Positions 49,112 through 58,080 are shown, counted from the first letter of the stretch. The stretch: 64,000 nt of DNA from an uncultured Bacteroidales bacterium (GCA_902787575.1 CADAGX010000004.1:62001-126000); one strand, 5' to 3'. A program made the numbers and translations. Notes: generated by a model from the letters alone, not told the origin.

Positions 49112-50983
49112 ATGCGCTACCGCATCCTCACTGCCCTGCTGCTGGCAATCTCGCTCTCGGCGCACGCCAGCAGCTTGTGGGTGGAGGCTGAAGCCTTCGC
49201 CCACAAGGGTGGATGGGTCGTGGACCAGCAGTTCATGGACATGATGGGCTCGCCCTACCTGCTGGCGCATGGCATGGGAGTGCCCGTGCGCGATGCAAAA
49301 ACCACGTGTCGTTTTCCCGAAAACGGCACGTACTTTATTTACGTCCGCACGTACAATTGGACGTCGCCGTGGTACGAAGGTGCCGGCCCAGGCCGCTTCT
49401 ACCTGTTGGTAAACGGCCGTCGCACCACCTCCCGACCGCTGGGAGCTGACGGCGACGCATGGTGCTGGCAGGCAGCTGGCCGTGTCAGCGTGAAGGACGA
49501 GGCCGAGATTGCCCTGCACGACCTGACGGGCTTCGAGGGCCGCGTGGATGCCATCTACTTCACTACCGATGCAGCCGACCTTCCGCCACAGGACGACACA
49601 CAGCTCCGCACATTGCGCCGCCGGATGCTGAACCTGCCAGACCAAGCGCCCAGTGCAGGAGTGTTCGACCTCGTGGTCTGCGGAGCCGGAACAGCAGGCA
49701 TCAGCGCAGCCGCGGCAGCAGCCCGTCTGGGACTGAAGGTGGCACTGGTGAACGACCGTCCCGTGCTGGGCGGAAACAACAGTTCCGAAATTCGTGTCCA
49801 CATGGGTGGGCACATCAACATCGGCCCGTACGAGCGGCTGGGCGACCTGCAGAAGGAGTTCAACCCAAGCAGCGGCGGCAACGCCAAGCCTGCCGAATAC
49901 TACGAGGATGCGCGCAAGATGGATTTCGTCAAGTCCGAACCCAACATCAGCCTCTTTGCGCCCTACCACGTCTGCCGCGCTGATACGGCAGGTGGACGCA
50001 TCACGTCGGTGACCGCACAGCACATCGAGTCGGGTTGCGAAGTGCGGCTCGTGGCTCCCCTCTTTGCGGACTGCACGGGCGACGGTGCCGTAGGCTATCT
50101 GGCAGGCGCAGACTACCGCATGGGGCGAGAGGCGGAAAGCGAATTCCACGAATCACGTGCACCGAAGGAGGCCGACACCTACACACTGGGAGCCTCGGTA
50201 ATGTGGTATTCCGAGGAGACAGACGAGCGGACCACGTTTCCCAAGTTCGAATACGGTGTTCGTTTCACCGATGCCTCGTGTGAGCGTGTAAAAATGGGCG
50301 AGTGGACGTGGGAGACTGGCATGCAGACCGACAAGACACGGCAGCTGGAACGTGTGCGCGACTACGGCATGATGATAATCTATAGCAACTGGAGCTACCT
50401 GAAACGGCACATGCCCGACTCGCTGGGATACGCCAAACGCCGGCTGGCATGGGTCTCTTTCATGGCTGGCAAGCGCGAGAGCCGCCGACTGCTGGGCGAC
50501 TACATCCTGAAACAGGACGACGTAACGCGCTATCTGTTGCACGAAGACGGCACTGCCGCCCTGTCGTGGCCCATGGACTTGCACTACCCCGACCCGAAGA
50601 ACACACGCTATTTCCCGGGCGCAGAGTTCAAGACCATCAACAAGAACACGCACATTTATCCCTACCCCATTCCGTATCGCTGCCTCTACTCGCGCAACGT
50701 AGAGAATCTCTTCATGGCAGGCCGCTGCATCAGCGTGACGCACGTGGTGCACGGCAGTGTCAGAGTGATGCGTACCACGGGCATGACGGGCGAAGTGGTG
50801 GGCATGGCTGCCAGCCTGTGCCGTCGCCACGGCATCCTGCCGCGCGAAATCTACCGCAACCATTTGCCGGAACTAAAAGAACTGATGACGCGCGGTGTCG
50901 GAAAGCCCGAGCTGCCAAACAATCAGACGTACAATCTAAACCGCCTTTTGCCGACGCCGCCCCAAGTGAGCACGGCAAAATAA
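49112..50983 (+). CDS. Exported FAD-dependent oxidoreductase
   Basis: A 623-residue secreted flavoprotein. A signal peptide (ILTALLLAISLSAHA) is followed by about 160 residues of a jelly-roll-like domain (LWVEAEAFAHKGGW, FIYVRTYNW) that resembles carbohydrate-binding modules, then the FAD fold: DLVVCGAGTAGISAAAAAARL with the GxGxxG loop, VLGGNNSSEIRVHMGG and the distal NVENLFMAGRCISV. Enzymes of this group are common in glycan-degrading Bacteroidota and their substrates are unknown. It lies 15 bp after the second phosphoesterase and is the last of the plus-strand run. It converges on the next gene with a 5-bp gap. Confidence 0.87.
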   Translation: MRYRILTALLLAISLSAHASSLWVEAEAFAHKGGWVVDQQFMDMMGSPYLLAHGMGVPVRDAKTTCRFPENGTYFIYVRTYNWTSPWYEGAGPGRFYLLVNGRRTTSRPLGADGDAWCWQAAGRVSVKDEAEIALHDLTGFEGRVDAIYFTTDAADLPPQDDTQLRTLRRRMLNLPDQAPSAGVFDLVVCGAGTAGISAAAAAARLGLKVALVNDRPVLGGNNSSEIRVHMGGHINIGPYERLGDLQKEFNPSSGGNAKPAEYYEDARKMDFVKSEPNISLFAPYHVCRADTAGGRITSVTAQHIESGCEVRLVAPLFADCTGDGAVGYLAGADYRMGREAESEFHESRAPKEADTYTLGASVMWYSEETDERTTFPKFEYGVRFTDASCERVKMGEWTWETGMQTDKTRQLERVRDYGMMIIYSNWSYLKRHMPDSLGYAKRRLAWVSFMAGKRESRRLLGDYILKQDDVTRYLLHEDGTAALSWPMDLHYPDPKNTRYFPGAEFKTINKNTHIYPYPIPYRCLYSRNVENLFMAGRCISVTHVVHGSVRVMRTTGMTGEVVGMAASLCRRHGILPREIYRNHLPELKELMTRGVGKPELPNNQTYNLNRLLPTPPQVSTAK

Positions 50984-50988
50984 ATCCC

Positions 50989-51885
50989 TCACAACAGACC
51001 AGCCAAAAACGGGCGCAGACGCTCCACGCTCTCGCCTCGCCGCTGTGCGTAATCGCGCAGTTGGTCCTCACCGATGTGTCCCACAGCAAAGTGTCGGCAG
51101 GCAGGATGCGCCAGCATGAGGCCGCTGGTGCTGGCATGTGGCCGCATGGCTCCGGTTTCGGTGAGTGAAATGCCGAGCGACGTAAAGTCGAGCACCCGTT
51201 CCAGCAGGAAGTTCAGGCTCTGGTCGGGCAAGGAAGGATAACCAACGGCCGGACGCCGCCCCACATACTGCTCGCGGAAGAGTTCGTCGGGCTGCAGATT
51301 CTCGTCAGGCGCATAGCCCCACAGACTGCGCCGCACCTGCTGATGCCCGGCCTCGGCGGCAGCCTCAGCCAGTCGGTCGGCCAGCGTCTGCGAAAGCATA
51401 CGTCGGAATTCGTCGTCCTCGTCCCACCGTTCGGCACGCGACTCTACGGTGGAAGCAAACACACCCACGCGATCCTCGGCACCACCCTTGCTTTTCGGAC
51501 GAACGAAGTCGGCCAAGCAGAGACACACGCCGTCGTGTGCCACTTGCTGACGCAGCATGGGCAGGCGCAGACCGCTCTCGAGCAGAAGAATGTCGTCGCC
51601 CTCGCTGTTTGCCGCCTCGAGGCAGACACGAAAGCGCACCTCTATGCCGGCCGCGTCCCACTCTGCAAGCAGACGCTGAGCCTCGTCATAGAGTTTCATG
51701 GCCTCGGCAACGCGAGGTCGCTCCTCGTCGGGAAAACGCTGCTGCCAGTTGGTACGACACGCCACACAGCCATGCACGCGCGATATGGCCGCATAAGAAG
51801 ACGGGAAGTGCCATGCGTGAAAAAAATAAAGCCAGTTCACGTAGGCAGCAACGTCGCGTACCTTATATATAATAGTGTGTGTCAC
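50989..51885 (-). CDS. Free-standing methionine-synthase (MetH) activation domain
   Basis: In MetH the C-terminal domain binds S-adenosylmethionine and remethylates cob(II)alamin. This 298-residue protein is that domain alone. It matches from AAYVNWLYFFHAWHFPSSY through EAMKLYDEAQRLLAEW and CLEAANSEGDDILL to the SAM-binding RRPAVGYPSLPDQS and the SLTETGAMRPHASTSGLMLAHP end. No B12-binding or methyltransferase domains are adjacent, so the rest of MetH must be encoded elsewhere. A separate activation protein is also known in Thermotoga. Its start overlaps the plsC stop by 4 bp. Confidence 0.88.
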   Translation of the reverse strand: MTHTIIYKVRDVAAYVNWLYFFHAWHFPSSYAAISRVHGCVACRTNWQQRFPDEERPRVAEAMKLYDEAQRLLAEWDAAGIEVRFRVCLEAANSEGDDILLLESGLRLPMLRQQVAHDGVCLCLADFVRPKSKGGAEDRVGVFASTVESRAERWDEDDEFRRMLSQTLADRLAEAAAEAGHQQVRRSLWGYAPDENLQPDELFREQYVGRRPAVGYPSLPDQSLNFLLERVLDFTSLGISLTETGAMRPHASTSGLMLAHPACRHFAVGHIGEDQLRDYAQRRGESVERLRPFLAGLL

Positions 51886-52646
51886 TGGTCCGGGTTCTCT
51901 ACGTATCCCTGATACTTCGTCGGGAGGGCCTGCATGATGGTGTCATAGCTCTGTTGCATCAGCCGACTGACGTTGTCAGCACCTTTGCCTTCGGGTTCGA
52001 GAGGCTTATGAATAATCATTCGCAGCGGATGCCACGTCAGGAAGCTGACGCCCTGCTGACGCTTCAGCACGTCGAACGAGCCGTCTATCGTGACGGGCAC
52101 GACCGGAAGCCCCAACTCGTCGGCCAGCATGAAGGCGCCACGACGGAAGACACCCATGTGGCCAGTGAAAGTGCGTGCACCTTCGGGGAAGACCACCAGA
52201 CTGGTGCCGCCACGGAGCACACGGCGTCCCTGCTCGTAGGTGTGCTGCACGCCTTTGGGCCCGCTCTTATCTACCATGATGTGGCCCGCACTGCGGCAAG
52301 CGCTGCCGATAAGCGGCAGTCGGCCCAATGCTTTCTTCATCATCCACTTGAAGTTTCGTCCCAGGAACCCGTACACAAGAAAAATATCATACGGCCCCTG
52401 ATGGTTGGCCACAAAGACGTAGGAAGTCCGCTCGTGCAGATACTCGCGTCCCTCCACATGGACGGGAAGCAACATCACCCAGCACATCAGGCGGCTCCAC
52501 AGCATAGGCGGATAGTAGCCCCAGAAATGGGCACTGCCAACGGTGCAACCCACAATGGTGACAAGGGCCGTGAGTACGGTGGCGAGCACCAGGATGGGCG
52601 CTGCCACCAGAAGTTGATATGTGCGGTAGAGGTATTTCATCGGCAA
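51882..52646 (-). CDS. plsC: 1-acyl-glycerol-3-phosphate acyltransferase (PlsC)
   Basis: The enzyme puts the second acyl chain on lysophosphatidic acid at the inner membrane. The 254-residue protein has an N-terminal membrane helix (LLVAAPILVLATVLTALVTI), the catalytic NHQGPYD (the NHxxxxD form; most homologues have HQSWxD-like NHxSWxD) and the phosphate-binding VVFPEGARTF. It lies in a run of minus-strand genes (ftsB-like, membrane protein, DUF4369, plsC, MetH domain) with small gaps, probably one operon. Confidence 0.88.
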   Translation of the reverse strand: MPMKYLYRTYQLLVAAPILVLATVLTALVTIVGCTVGSAHFWGYYPPMLWSRLMCWVMLLPVHVEGREYLHERTSYVFVANHQGPYDIFLVYGFLGRNFKWMMKKALGRLPLIGSACRSAGHIMVDKSGPKGVQHTYEQGRRVLRGGTSLVVFPEGARTFTGHMGVFRRGAFMLADELGLPVVPVTIDGSFDVLKRQQGVSFLTWHPLRMIIHKPLEPEGKGADNVSRLMQQSYDTIMQALPTKYQGYVENPDQ

Positions 52647-52657
52647 CAGCTCGCAGC

Positions 52658-53353
52658 CTACTGCGAACGCATCTTCTCCATGTTTGCCTCGGCCGCCCGG
52701 ATATAATCCTTCACGTAGGGATTACCCAGAAAATACGGCGAAGCATGGGTTATAATCTCTTCTATCTGCGGTGTCAGCACGGGATATTGCAGACGGTTGG
52801 TCAGAATCATGAAGATGCCGGGGCCGAGCACATTATTGTAATTGGAACGAATGAAATTGGTGACGAGCCGATCGTTCTTTTCGGCCAGGTCGCGTGCTTC
52901 ACGGTCCAGCACCTCGTTGATTTCCTGCAGGTCGTAGCCCTCCATGATAAGGCGGCTCTGGCGGTGCGGCAGTTCGGAGAGCTGGTCGTCGAGCTGTGTT
53001 TTGCGGCGGATAAAGTTCGAAAGGCTGTCGTTGAGCGGCGTACCGGTGGCGCTCTGCATGGTTTCGTCGATCTGAAGCGTCACTTTCCCGCTCTCGATAA
53101 CGATAGGCATGACGCTCTGTTCGCCAAAGAAAACATTACCCATCATCACAGAGTCAAGAAGGCCGTTGAAACGGAATTTGCCGTGCACCACGCCCGACGA
53201 ATCGATGGTGCGCATCTCGTCGTTGTCGAAGACTTTCAGGTACAGCGTCTTACCTTCGAGACTCTGCACGCTCGAATTTCCGTTCACGAGGTATTGTTCC
53301 GAACACGACGCTGCAAGAAAAGCCAACATGGCAAGTGCCTGAGAGATTTTCAT
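52658..53353 (-). CDS. DUF4369-type lipoprotein
   Basis: A 231-residue lipoprotein (lipobox FLAASC). The N-terminal DUF4369 beta domain (EGKTLYLKVFDNDEMRTIDSSGVVHGKFRFNG, positions 34-65) is the one that precedes thioredoxin-like domains in many Bacteroidota proteins. Here no CxxC thioredoxin follows; the rest is helical (DQLSELPHRQSRLIMEGY, EVLDREARDLAEKND). The function is unknown. A strong AGGAGG and a promoter box precede it. Confidence 0.8.
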   Translation of the reverse strand: MKISQALAMLAFLAASCSEQYLVNGNSSVQSLEGKTLYLKVFDNDEMRTIDSSGVVHGKFRFNGLLDSVMMGNVFFGEQSVMPIVIESGKVTLQIDETMQSATGTPLNDSLSNFIRRKTQLDDQLSELPHRQSRLIMEGYDLQEINEVLDREARDLAEKNDRLVTNFIRSNYNNVLGPGIFMILTNRLQYPVLTPQIEEIITHASPYFLGNPYVKDYIRAAEANMEKMRSQ

Positions 53354-53355
53354 CG

Positions 53356-53361
53356 CCTCCT
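53356..53361 (-). promoter_or_regulatory. Strong Shine-Dalgarno AGGAGG before the DUF4369 gene
   Basis: AGGAGG with a 2-nt spacer to the ATG at 53353 on the minus strand. Such sites are rare in this phylum and in this window, and the spacing is shorter than usual. Confidence 0.5.
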
Positions 53362-53377
53362 AAATGTTTTCTTACAG

Positions 53378-53385
53378 CAAAGATA
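53378..53385 (-). promoter_or_regulatory. -7 box TATCTTTG for the DUF4369-plsC-MetH-domain genes
   Basis: Minus-strand TATCTTTG ends 24 nt before the ATG at 53353, so these three genes can be read apart from ftsB. Confidence 0.5.
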
Positions 53386-53423
53386 AAGCATTCCCGCACG
53401 ACGCGGAAATAATTTAGCACTTC

Positions 53424-53798
53424 TTAAGACTTTTTTGATTTTTCTAATTCTGCGGGTATGCGCCAAGCCGTGTAAAGTTCGAGTACGCAGCCGATGGCCA
53501 GCGCCACAACCCATTCGTTGCGACGCAGTATGCCGTAGTTAAGAACCTGCATACTCATGCACGCCACAGAGAGCAGAAAAAAGACACACGCCAGCAACTG
53601 CTGACGGCGCAGGCGAACAATGACTGTGTCGCGGCCCAGATATTCGGCACGCACCTGCATCAGGCAAAAGAGCAACACGCCGATGCCATATACATACAGC
53701 CCGGCGTGGGCATCGAACATGCGAGCCACCAGTCCGCAGAGCATCAGCACAGCGCCGAGGCGGAACAGAAAATTTTCCATACGGGTAAGCGTCTTCAT
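53424..53798 (-). CDS. Small membrane protein, 124 aa
   Basis: A protein of four predicted transmembrane helices (LGAVLMLCGLVARMFDA, LYVYGIGVLLFCLMQV, QLLACVFFLLSVACMSM, WVVALAIGCVLELYTAW). I recognise no family. It starts 16 bp after the FtsB-like gene, which suggests a link to the cell envelope or division. Confidence 0.7.
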   Translation of the reverse strand: MKTLTRMENFLFRLGAVLMLCGLVARMFDAHAGLYVYGIGVLLFCLMQVRAEYLGRDTVIVRLRRQQLLACVFFLLSVACMSMQVLNYGILRRNEWVVALAIGCVLELYTAWRIPAELEKSKKS

Positions 53799-53814
53799 GC
53801 CCTTAGTCGCATCA

Positions 53815-54147
53815 TCATTGCAGCGAGTCGGCCTCGGCCGGCTGCTCGGACAATTCGTCCACCAGCACGAAGAGGTCTTCGTTGTCTCGTTTCATAAAAT
53901 ACTTCTCGCGAGCCAACTTCTCCACTGCTGCAAGATTCTCCAATTCACGCAGGCGGCCATCGGCATAGGCATATTCCTGCTTGTAGCGTTCTATCTCGGT
54001 TCGCATCTGCTCCATGTGCACGCTGCGTTTGTGGCGGTTCAGCAGACTATTGTCGTCCAGCACAACCACAATCAGCAGGATGAAGGCCATCACCACCACA
54101 TACTTGAAGCGGCAAATCAGCTCCCACAGCGAATAAAGTTTGCTCAT
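53815..54147 (-). CDS. Septum formation initiator, FtsB/DivIC family
   Basis: A 110-residue bitopic membrane protein with one N-terminal transmembrane helix (KYVVVMAFILLIVVVLDD), then a coiled coil (HMEQMRTEIERYKQEY) and the family-typical VEKLAREKYFMKRDNEDLFVL. FtsB/DivIC joins FtsL and FtsQ in the divisome, which activates septal peptidoglycan synthesis. It is first in the minus-strand run, with its own promoter. Confidence 0.87.
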   Translation of the reverse strand: MSKLYSLWELICRFKYVVVMAFILLIVVVLDDNSLLNRHKRSVHMEQMRTEIERYKQEYAYADGRLRELENLAAVEKLAREKYFMKRDNEDLFVLVDELSEQPAEADSLQ

Positions 54148-54173
54148 CAGTCAGGTTTTTAAATTCTTTGCTG

Positions 54174-54181
54174 CAAAGATA
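54174..54181 (-). promoter_or_regulatory. -7 box TATCTTTG for the FtsB/DivIC gene
   Basis: Minus-strand TATCTTTG ends 26 nt before the ATG at 54147. Confidence 0.55.
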
Positions 54182-54272
54182 ATTCTTTTTTGCTGCACTT
54201 CAAAATTTGTCACAAGGAAGTTTTTCAGAAAAAACATCGGGCAACCGAAAAAGATAATTCTGCGTCTGAGAT

Positions 54273-54303
54273 TTTGCACTCTGAATTATTCTGCGTAACT
54301 TTG
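54273..54303 (+). promoter_or_regulatory. Promoter (TTTG-19-TAACTTTG) for dnaX
   Basis: A -33 TTTG at 54273-54276 and a -7 TAACTTTG at 54296-54303 are 19 bp apart. The dnaX ATG follows at 54332. Confidence 0.65.
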
Positions 54304-54331
54304 CACAGACACAAAAACAGAGAACAAGACT

Positions 54332-56050
54332 ATGGACGAATACATCGTATCGGCAAGAAAATACAGGCCGCTGACGTTCGACTCCGTGGTGGGCCAGCGA
54401 CCGCTGACCACGACGCTGAAGAATGCCATTGCCACAGGTAAGTTGGCACACGCCTACCTCTTTTGCGGCCCACGCGGCGTTGGTAAGACCACGTGTGCGC
54501 GCATCTTTGCCAAGGCCATCAACTGCCTCAATCCGCAAGCCGACGGCGACGCCTGCGGCGAGTGCGAGAGCTGCCGCGCCTTCAACGAGCAGCGCTCAAT
54601 GAACATTCACGAACTCGACGCTGCGAGCAACAATTCGGTGGAGGACATACGTGAGCTGTGCAAGCAGGTGCTCATCCCACCTCAGATAGGACGATACAAA
54701 GTATTCATCATAGACGAGGTGCACATGCTCTCGAGTGCTGCCTTCAACGCGTTCCTAAAGACGCTCGAAGAGCCGCCATCGTACGTCATCTTCATCCTGG
54801 CCACCACCGAGAAGCACAAAATTCTGCCCACCATATTGAGCCGCTGTCAGGTTTACGACTTCCAGCGCATCACCACACAGGACACAATCGAGCATCTGCA
54901 GGGAGTAGCCGCCAAAGAGGGCTACTCGGCAGAAACGGAGGCCCTGAGCCTGATAGCGCAGAAGGCCGACGGCGGAATGCGAGACGCCCTGTCGATTTTC
55001 GACCAGATGGTAAGCTTCACGGGCGGCAATCTCACCTACGACCTCGTCTGTCAGAACCTAAACGTGCTGAGTGCCGAGTATTATTTCCGCCTCGTGGACC
55101 ACTTCTTGAAGAACGAGGTGGAGCCGTGCCTGCTGCTACTCAACGAGATACTGCAGAAGGGATTCGACGGCGGCAACTTCATTGCCGGACTGGCCAGCCA
55201 CATGCGCGACCTGCTGGTGAGCCGCGACGCACAGACCCTACCGCTGCTCGAAGCCAGTGAGCAGATGCGCCAGCGATACCACGAGCAGGCCATCCGCTGC
55301 CAGCCGCGCTTTCTCTATCGTGCCATCAAACTTTGCAACGACTGCGACCAGGCCTATCGCACCAGCCGCAACAAACGTCTGCAACTGGAGATATGCCTCA
55401 TACAAGCAGCGCAGTTGACCGAAGACGACAAGCCTGGCGCGGGGCTTCGGCCCGAGAAGATACTTAAACCCATATTCGAGCGACTGACGGCCTCTCGCAA
55501 GAACGACGAGGCACCGTCGCCCGCACCGGCAACGCCAAAGGCGATGCCCACTGCAGCCATGCCCACCAAACCGGCCAGCACGGCTGCGCGCATGAATTTG
55601 CCCAAAGTACATCTGAAAGCCTTCAGCACACAAAAACAGCAACAGACGGCAGACAACATCGCCGAGCCGCCGCGCGAGAAACAAGCTGAGCCGCTGCAGC
55701 CCGAGAAGGTCTATGCAGCCTGGCTCTCATTGGCCAATCAGATGCCGCAGGAGTGCAAGTTCATGGCCGTACGCATGAAGAGTATGAAACCCGTCATCGT
55801 GGACGAAAAGACACTGCAGGTGATGGCCAACAGCGAACAGGTGAAGGACGACTTCGGACCGCTCCTACCCCTCATTATCGGCCGTCTGCGCCAGCTTTTG
55901 CACAACGACTTTGTGGAACTCGACATTCAGGTGGCCGAAGCCGAAGTGGTGCGACGCATTTACAGCAAGCCGGAGCGACTCCGCCACCTGATGGAGAAGA
56001 ATCCTGCCATCAAGTTGCTCACCGAGTCGCTGGGCCTGGAACTCGACTGA
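54332..56050 (+). CDS. dnaX: DNA polymerase III subunit gamma/tau
   Basis: The clamp-loader ATPase, 572 residues. Walker A is FCGPRGVGKTTCARIF, a four-Cys zinc site follows (INCLNPQADGDACGECESC), Walker B is YKVFIIDEVHMLSSAAFNAFL, and the SRC motif is in TILSRCQVYDF. Residues ~360-450 form a Pro/Ala-rich linker, and the C-terminal ~120 residues are the tau-type polymerase-binding region. I saw no A-rich slippery heptamer for programmed production of a short gamma form. Confidence 0.95.
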   Translation: MDEYIVSARKYRPLTFDSVVGQRPLTTTLKNAIATGKLAHAYLFCGPRGVGKTTCARIFAKAINCLNPQADGDACGECESCRAFNEQRSMNIHELDAASNNSVEDIRELCKQVLIPPQIGRYKVFIIDEVHMLSSAAFNAFLKTLEEPPSYVIFILATTEKHKILPTILSRCQVYDFQRITTQDTIEHLQGVAAKEGYSAETEALSLIAQKADGGMRDALSIFDQMVSFTGGNLTYDLVCQNLNVLSAEYYFRLVDHFLKNEVEPCLLLLNEILQKGFDGGNFIAGLASHMRDLLVSRDAQTLPLLEASEQMRQRYHEQAIRCQPRFLYRAIKLCNDCDQAYRTSRNKRLQLEICLIQAAQLTEDDKPGAGLRPEKILKPIFERLTASRKNDEAPSPAPATPKAMPTAAMPTKPASTAARMNLPKVHLKAFSTQKQQQTADNIAEPPREKQAEPLQPEKVYAAWLSLANQMPQECKFMAVRMKSMKPVIVDEKTLQVMANSEQVKDDFGPLLPLIIGRLRQLLHNDFVELDIQVAEAEVVRRIYSKPERLRHLMEKNPAIKLLTESLGLELD

Positions 56051-56061
56051 CCGCACGGCCG

Positions 56062-56520
56062 CTAAAGGTCGTGATGCAGGAGGCGAAATTCGGCCATCTC
56101 TGCATACTTTGTGCCGGGCCGTCCGTAGTTGGCATAGGGATAGATGCTGATGCCGCCGCGCGGAGTGAAGAGTCCCGTCACTTCGATATATTTCGGGTCC
56201 ATCAGCTTTATCAAATCCTTCATTATCTTATTGACGCAATCCTCGTGGAAATCGCCGTGATTGCGGAAAGAGAAGAGATACAGCTTTAGGCTTTTGCTCT
56301 CCACCATGCGGCGGTCGGGCAGATAGCTGATGCGTATCTCGGCGAAATCGGGCTGCCCCGTAATGGGACAGAGCGAAGTAAACTCGGGGCAGTTGAATCG
56401 CACCCAATAATCGTTCTCGGGATGTTTGTTCTCGAATGCTTCCAGCACCTCCGGTGCATAGTCCTGGCTGTACTGCGTCTTCTTTCCCAGAGCCTGCAAG
56501 CCCTCTTCCTTACGTTCCAT
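56062..56520 (-). CDS. queF: NADPH-dependent 7-cyano-7-deazaguanine (preQ0) reductase
   Basis: QueF reduces preQ0 to preQ1 in queuosine synthesis. The 152-residue unimodular form has the catalytic Cys in [16 protein letters not shown], the nearby Asp, and the QueF signature [20 protein letters not shown]. It is third in the operon after the transporter and queC, with only 1 bp between queC and queF. The gene converges on dnaX, 11 bp away. Confidence 0.95.
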   Translation of the reverse strand: MERKEEGLQALGKKTQYSQDYAPEVLEAFENKHPENDYWVRFNCPEFTSLCPITGQPDFAEIRISYLPDRRMVESKSLKLYLFSFRNHGDFHEDCVNKIMKDLIKLMDPKYIEVTGLFTPRGGISIYPYANYGRPGTKYAEMAEFRLLHHDL

Positions 56521-56521
56521 C

Positions 56522-57196
56522 TTATAACTTTTTACTCAGATATTTCTCCAGTCCTCGTCTCCGAAGTTGGCAGGCCGGACAGTGGCCGCAGCCGTCGCCC
56601 ACTATGCCGTTGTAGCACGTCAGCGTCTTGTATCTCACGATATCCATCACGCCAAGCCGGTCGGCCAGCGCCCAGGTTTCTGCCTTGTCGAGCCACATCA
56701 GCGGCGTATGGATGCGGAATTCCTCGTCGGTGGCCAAGTTGAGCGTCACGTTCAGGCTCTTCACAAATGCGTCGCGGCAGTCGGGATATCCGCTGAAGTC
56801 AGTCTGGCTGACGCCTGTCACGAGGTCGTAGATGCCTCGCTCGCGTGCAAAGATGGCCGCGATGCTCAGAAAAAACATATTGCGGCCCGGCACAAAGGTG
56901 GTGGGACACGCATCGGCCGGCTTCTCCTCCTCAATTGTCAGACTGCTGTCCGTCAGACTGCATCCCGAACTCAATCCGCCCACAAAAGGCACGTCCATCA
57001 CGCTCCATTCCACGCCTGCTTCCGCAGCCAGCTGCCGTGCCATCTCCACTTCCAGCACGTGCTTTTGTCCGTAAGTGAAGCTCAACGCCACCACTCTCTC
57101 AAATCGTGTCTTGGCCCAATACAGGCAGGTGGTACTGTCCTGACCGCCCGAAAAAACCACCAGTGCACTCCCCTTTTTCTCCGTCTCCATCTGCAT
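56522..57196 (-). CDS. queC: 7-cyano-7-deazaguanine synthase
   Basis: QueC makes preQ0 from carboxydeazaguanine with ATP and ammonia. The 224-residue protein has the PP-loop [16 protein letters not shown] and the C-terminal zinc site [21 protein letters not shown]. The start could be at 57196 or at the second Met two codons on. It lies between the transporter and queF. No queD or queE is present here, so earlier steps are encoded elsewhere or intermediates are imported. Confidence 0.95.
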   Translation of the reverse strand: MQMETEKKGSALVVFSGGQDSTTCLYWAKTRFERVVALSFTYGQKHVLEVEMARQLAAEAGVEWSVMDVPFVGGLSSGCSLTDSSLTIEEEKPADACPTTFVPGRNMFFLSIAAIFARERGIYDLVTGVSQTDFSGYPDCRDAFVKSLNVTLNLATDEEFRIHTPLMWLDKAETWALADRLGVMDIVRYKTLTCYNGIVGDGCGHCPACQLRRRGLEKYLSKKL

Positions 57197-57218
57197 AAAT
57201 TATTACATGAGCAAGTAC

Positions 57219-57908
57219 TCAGACTTCGTTCACTTTGAGTGGATTATACGACAGGCCGTTGTCATAGACGTCGGTGTCGTCAAGTCGCTTTACCATGCGT
57301 ACGACACGCGTAGTGAAGGGCAGCATCACCACCTCGTAGGCAGTCTTTGTGAAGACCTGAAACAGCATAAGTTTCAGTAGGTCGTTCACCGGCATCAAGC
57401 CGCCGAATGCCAACGGGAAGAAGATAACGCTGTCTGCTCCCTCGCCCCAGAGGGTACTCACAATGGCGCGCACCGAGAAGTGGCGTCCCTGCTGCCGAAT
57501 CTTCATGCGGCTCATCACGTAGGCGTTGGTGAAACTGCCCACAAGGAAAGCCAGGAACGAGCTGGCCACGATGCGCGGAGCCAGTCCGAACACAAAATTG
57601 AAGTGCGGCTCGCTCTCCTTCCAGAAGTCGGCGCAAGGCAACATGACAGCAAGCTGGCCCAGAGCCACGACAAGGAAGTTCATCAGGAATGCCAGCCAGA
57701 TGATGAGACGCGCTTTGCGGAAGCCCCACACCTCGGCGATGCAGTCGTTCAGGATGTACGAAATGGGGAAACAGAGAACGCCCGCCGTCATCGTGAAGCG
57801 GCCGAACTGCAGAATTTTAGCCTCGAGAAGATTACTTGCAATCAGGCAAGTACAGAACAATATCCCCATAACCATGAAGGATACGCTCACAGATTTTCGC
57901 TGTATCAT
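57219..57908 (-). CDS. Queuosine-precursor transporter (YhhQ family)
   Basis: A 229-residue inner-membrane protein with about six helices that imports preQ0, preQ1 or queuine. Recognisable segments are GVLCFPISYILNDCIAEVWGFRKAR and VASSFLAFLVGSFTNAYVMSRMK, here positions 42-66 and 120-142. The start was set at the ATG at 57908 (MIQRKSVSVSFMVMG). An earlier TTG frame would put the predicted riboswitch inside the coding region and was rejected. It is first in the queC-queF operon. Confidence 0.87.
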   Translation of the reverse strand: MIQRKSVSVSFMVMGILFCTCLIASNLLEAKILQFGRFTMTAGVLCFPISYILNDCIAEVWGFRKARLIIWLAFLMNFLVVALGQLAVMLPCADFWKESEPHFNFVFGLAPRIVASSFLAFLVGSFTNAYVMSRMKIRQQGRHFSVRAIVSTLWGEGADSVIFFPLAFGGLMPVNDLLKLMLFQVFTKTAYEVVMLPFTTRVVRMVKRLDDTDVYDNGLSYNPLKVNEV

Positions 57909-57911
57909 TTT

Positions 57912-57946
57912 CTTGTTTTTTTGAAAAGAGGTTACCAAGCACTCTT
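57912..57946 (-). ncRNA. preQ1-I riboswitch aptamer (predicted)
   Basis: The minus-strand RNA begins AAGAG-UG-CUUG-GUAAC-CUCUU, then an A-rich UUCAAAAAAA and CAAG. P1 is AAGAG/CUCUU, and the pseudoknot P2 pairs CUUG with CAAG. The GUAAC before the P1 3' strand carries the C expected to pair with preQ1, as in the Thermoanaerobacter tengcongensis aptamer (whose matching segment is AGUAACCCC). It lies between a TAACTTTG box and the transporter ATG, with CAAG 3 nt from that ATG, so it would act on translation. Confidence 0.75.
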
Positions 57947-57954
57947 AATGGCCG

Positions 57955-57962
57955 CAAAGTTA
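57955..57962 (-). promoter_or_regulatory. -7 box TAACTTTG for the queuosine operon
   Basis: Minus-strand TAACTTTG ends 8 nt before the first base of the aptamer, so the transcript starts at the riboswitch. Confidence 0.6.
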
Positions 57963-58080
57963 CGGCAAAAAACGGAAACCGCAAAATTACGGCCGCATTT
58001 TCTCACTCCACGTCATTTCGCAACTCTCTTGCAGCAAAAAAAGGACTCGACCACATACGACGGCCGAATCCCTAATCTTT

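Noticed and set aside
54332-56050. Programmed frameshift in dnaX
   Set aside because: No A-AAA-AAG-type slippery site was seen near the end of the ATPase part.
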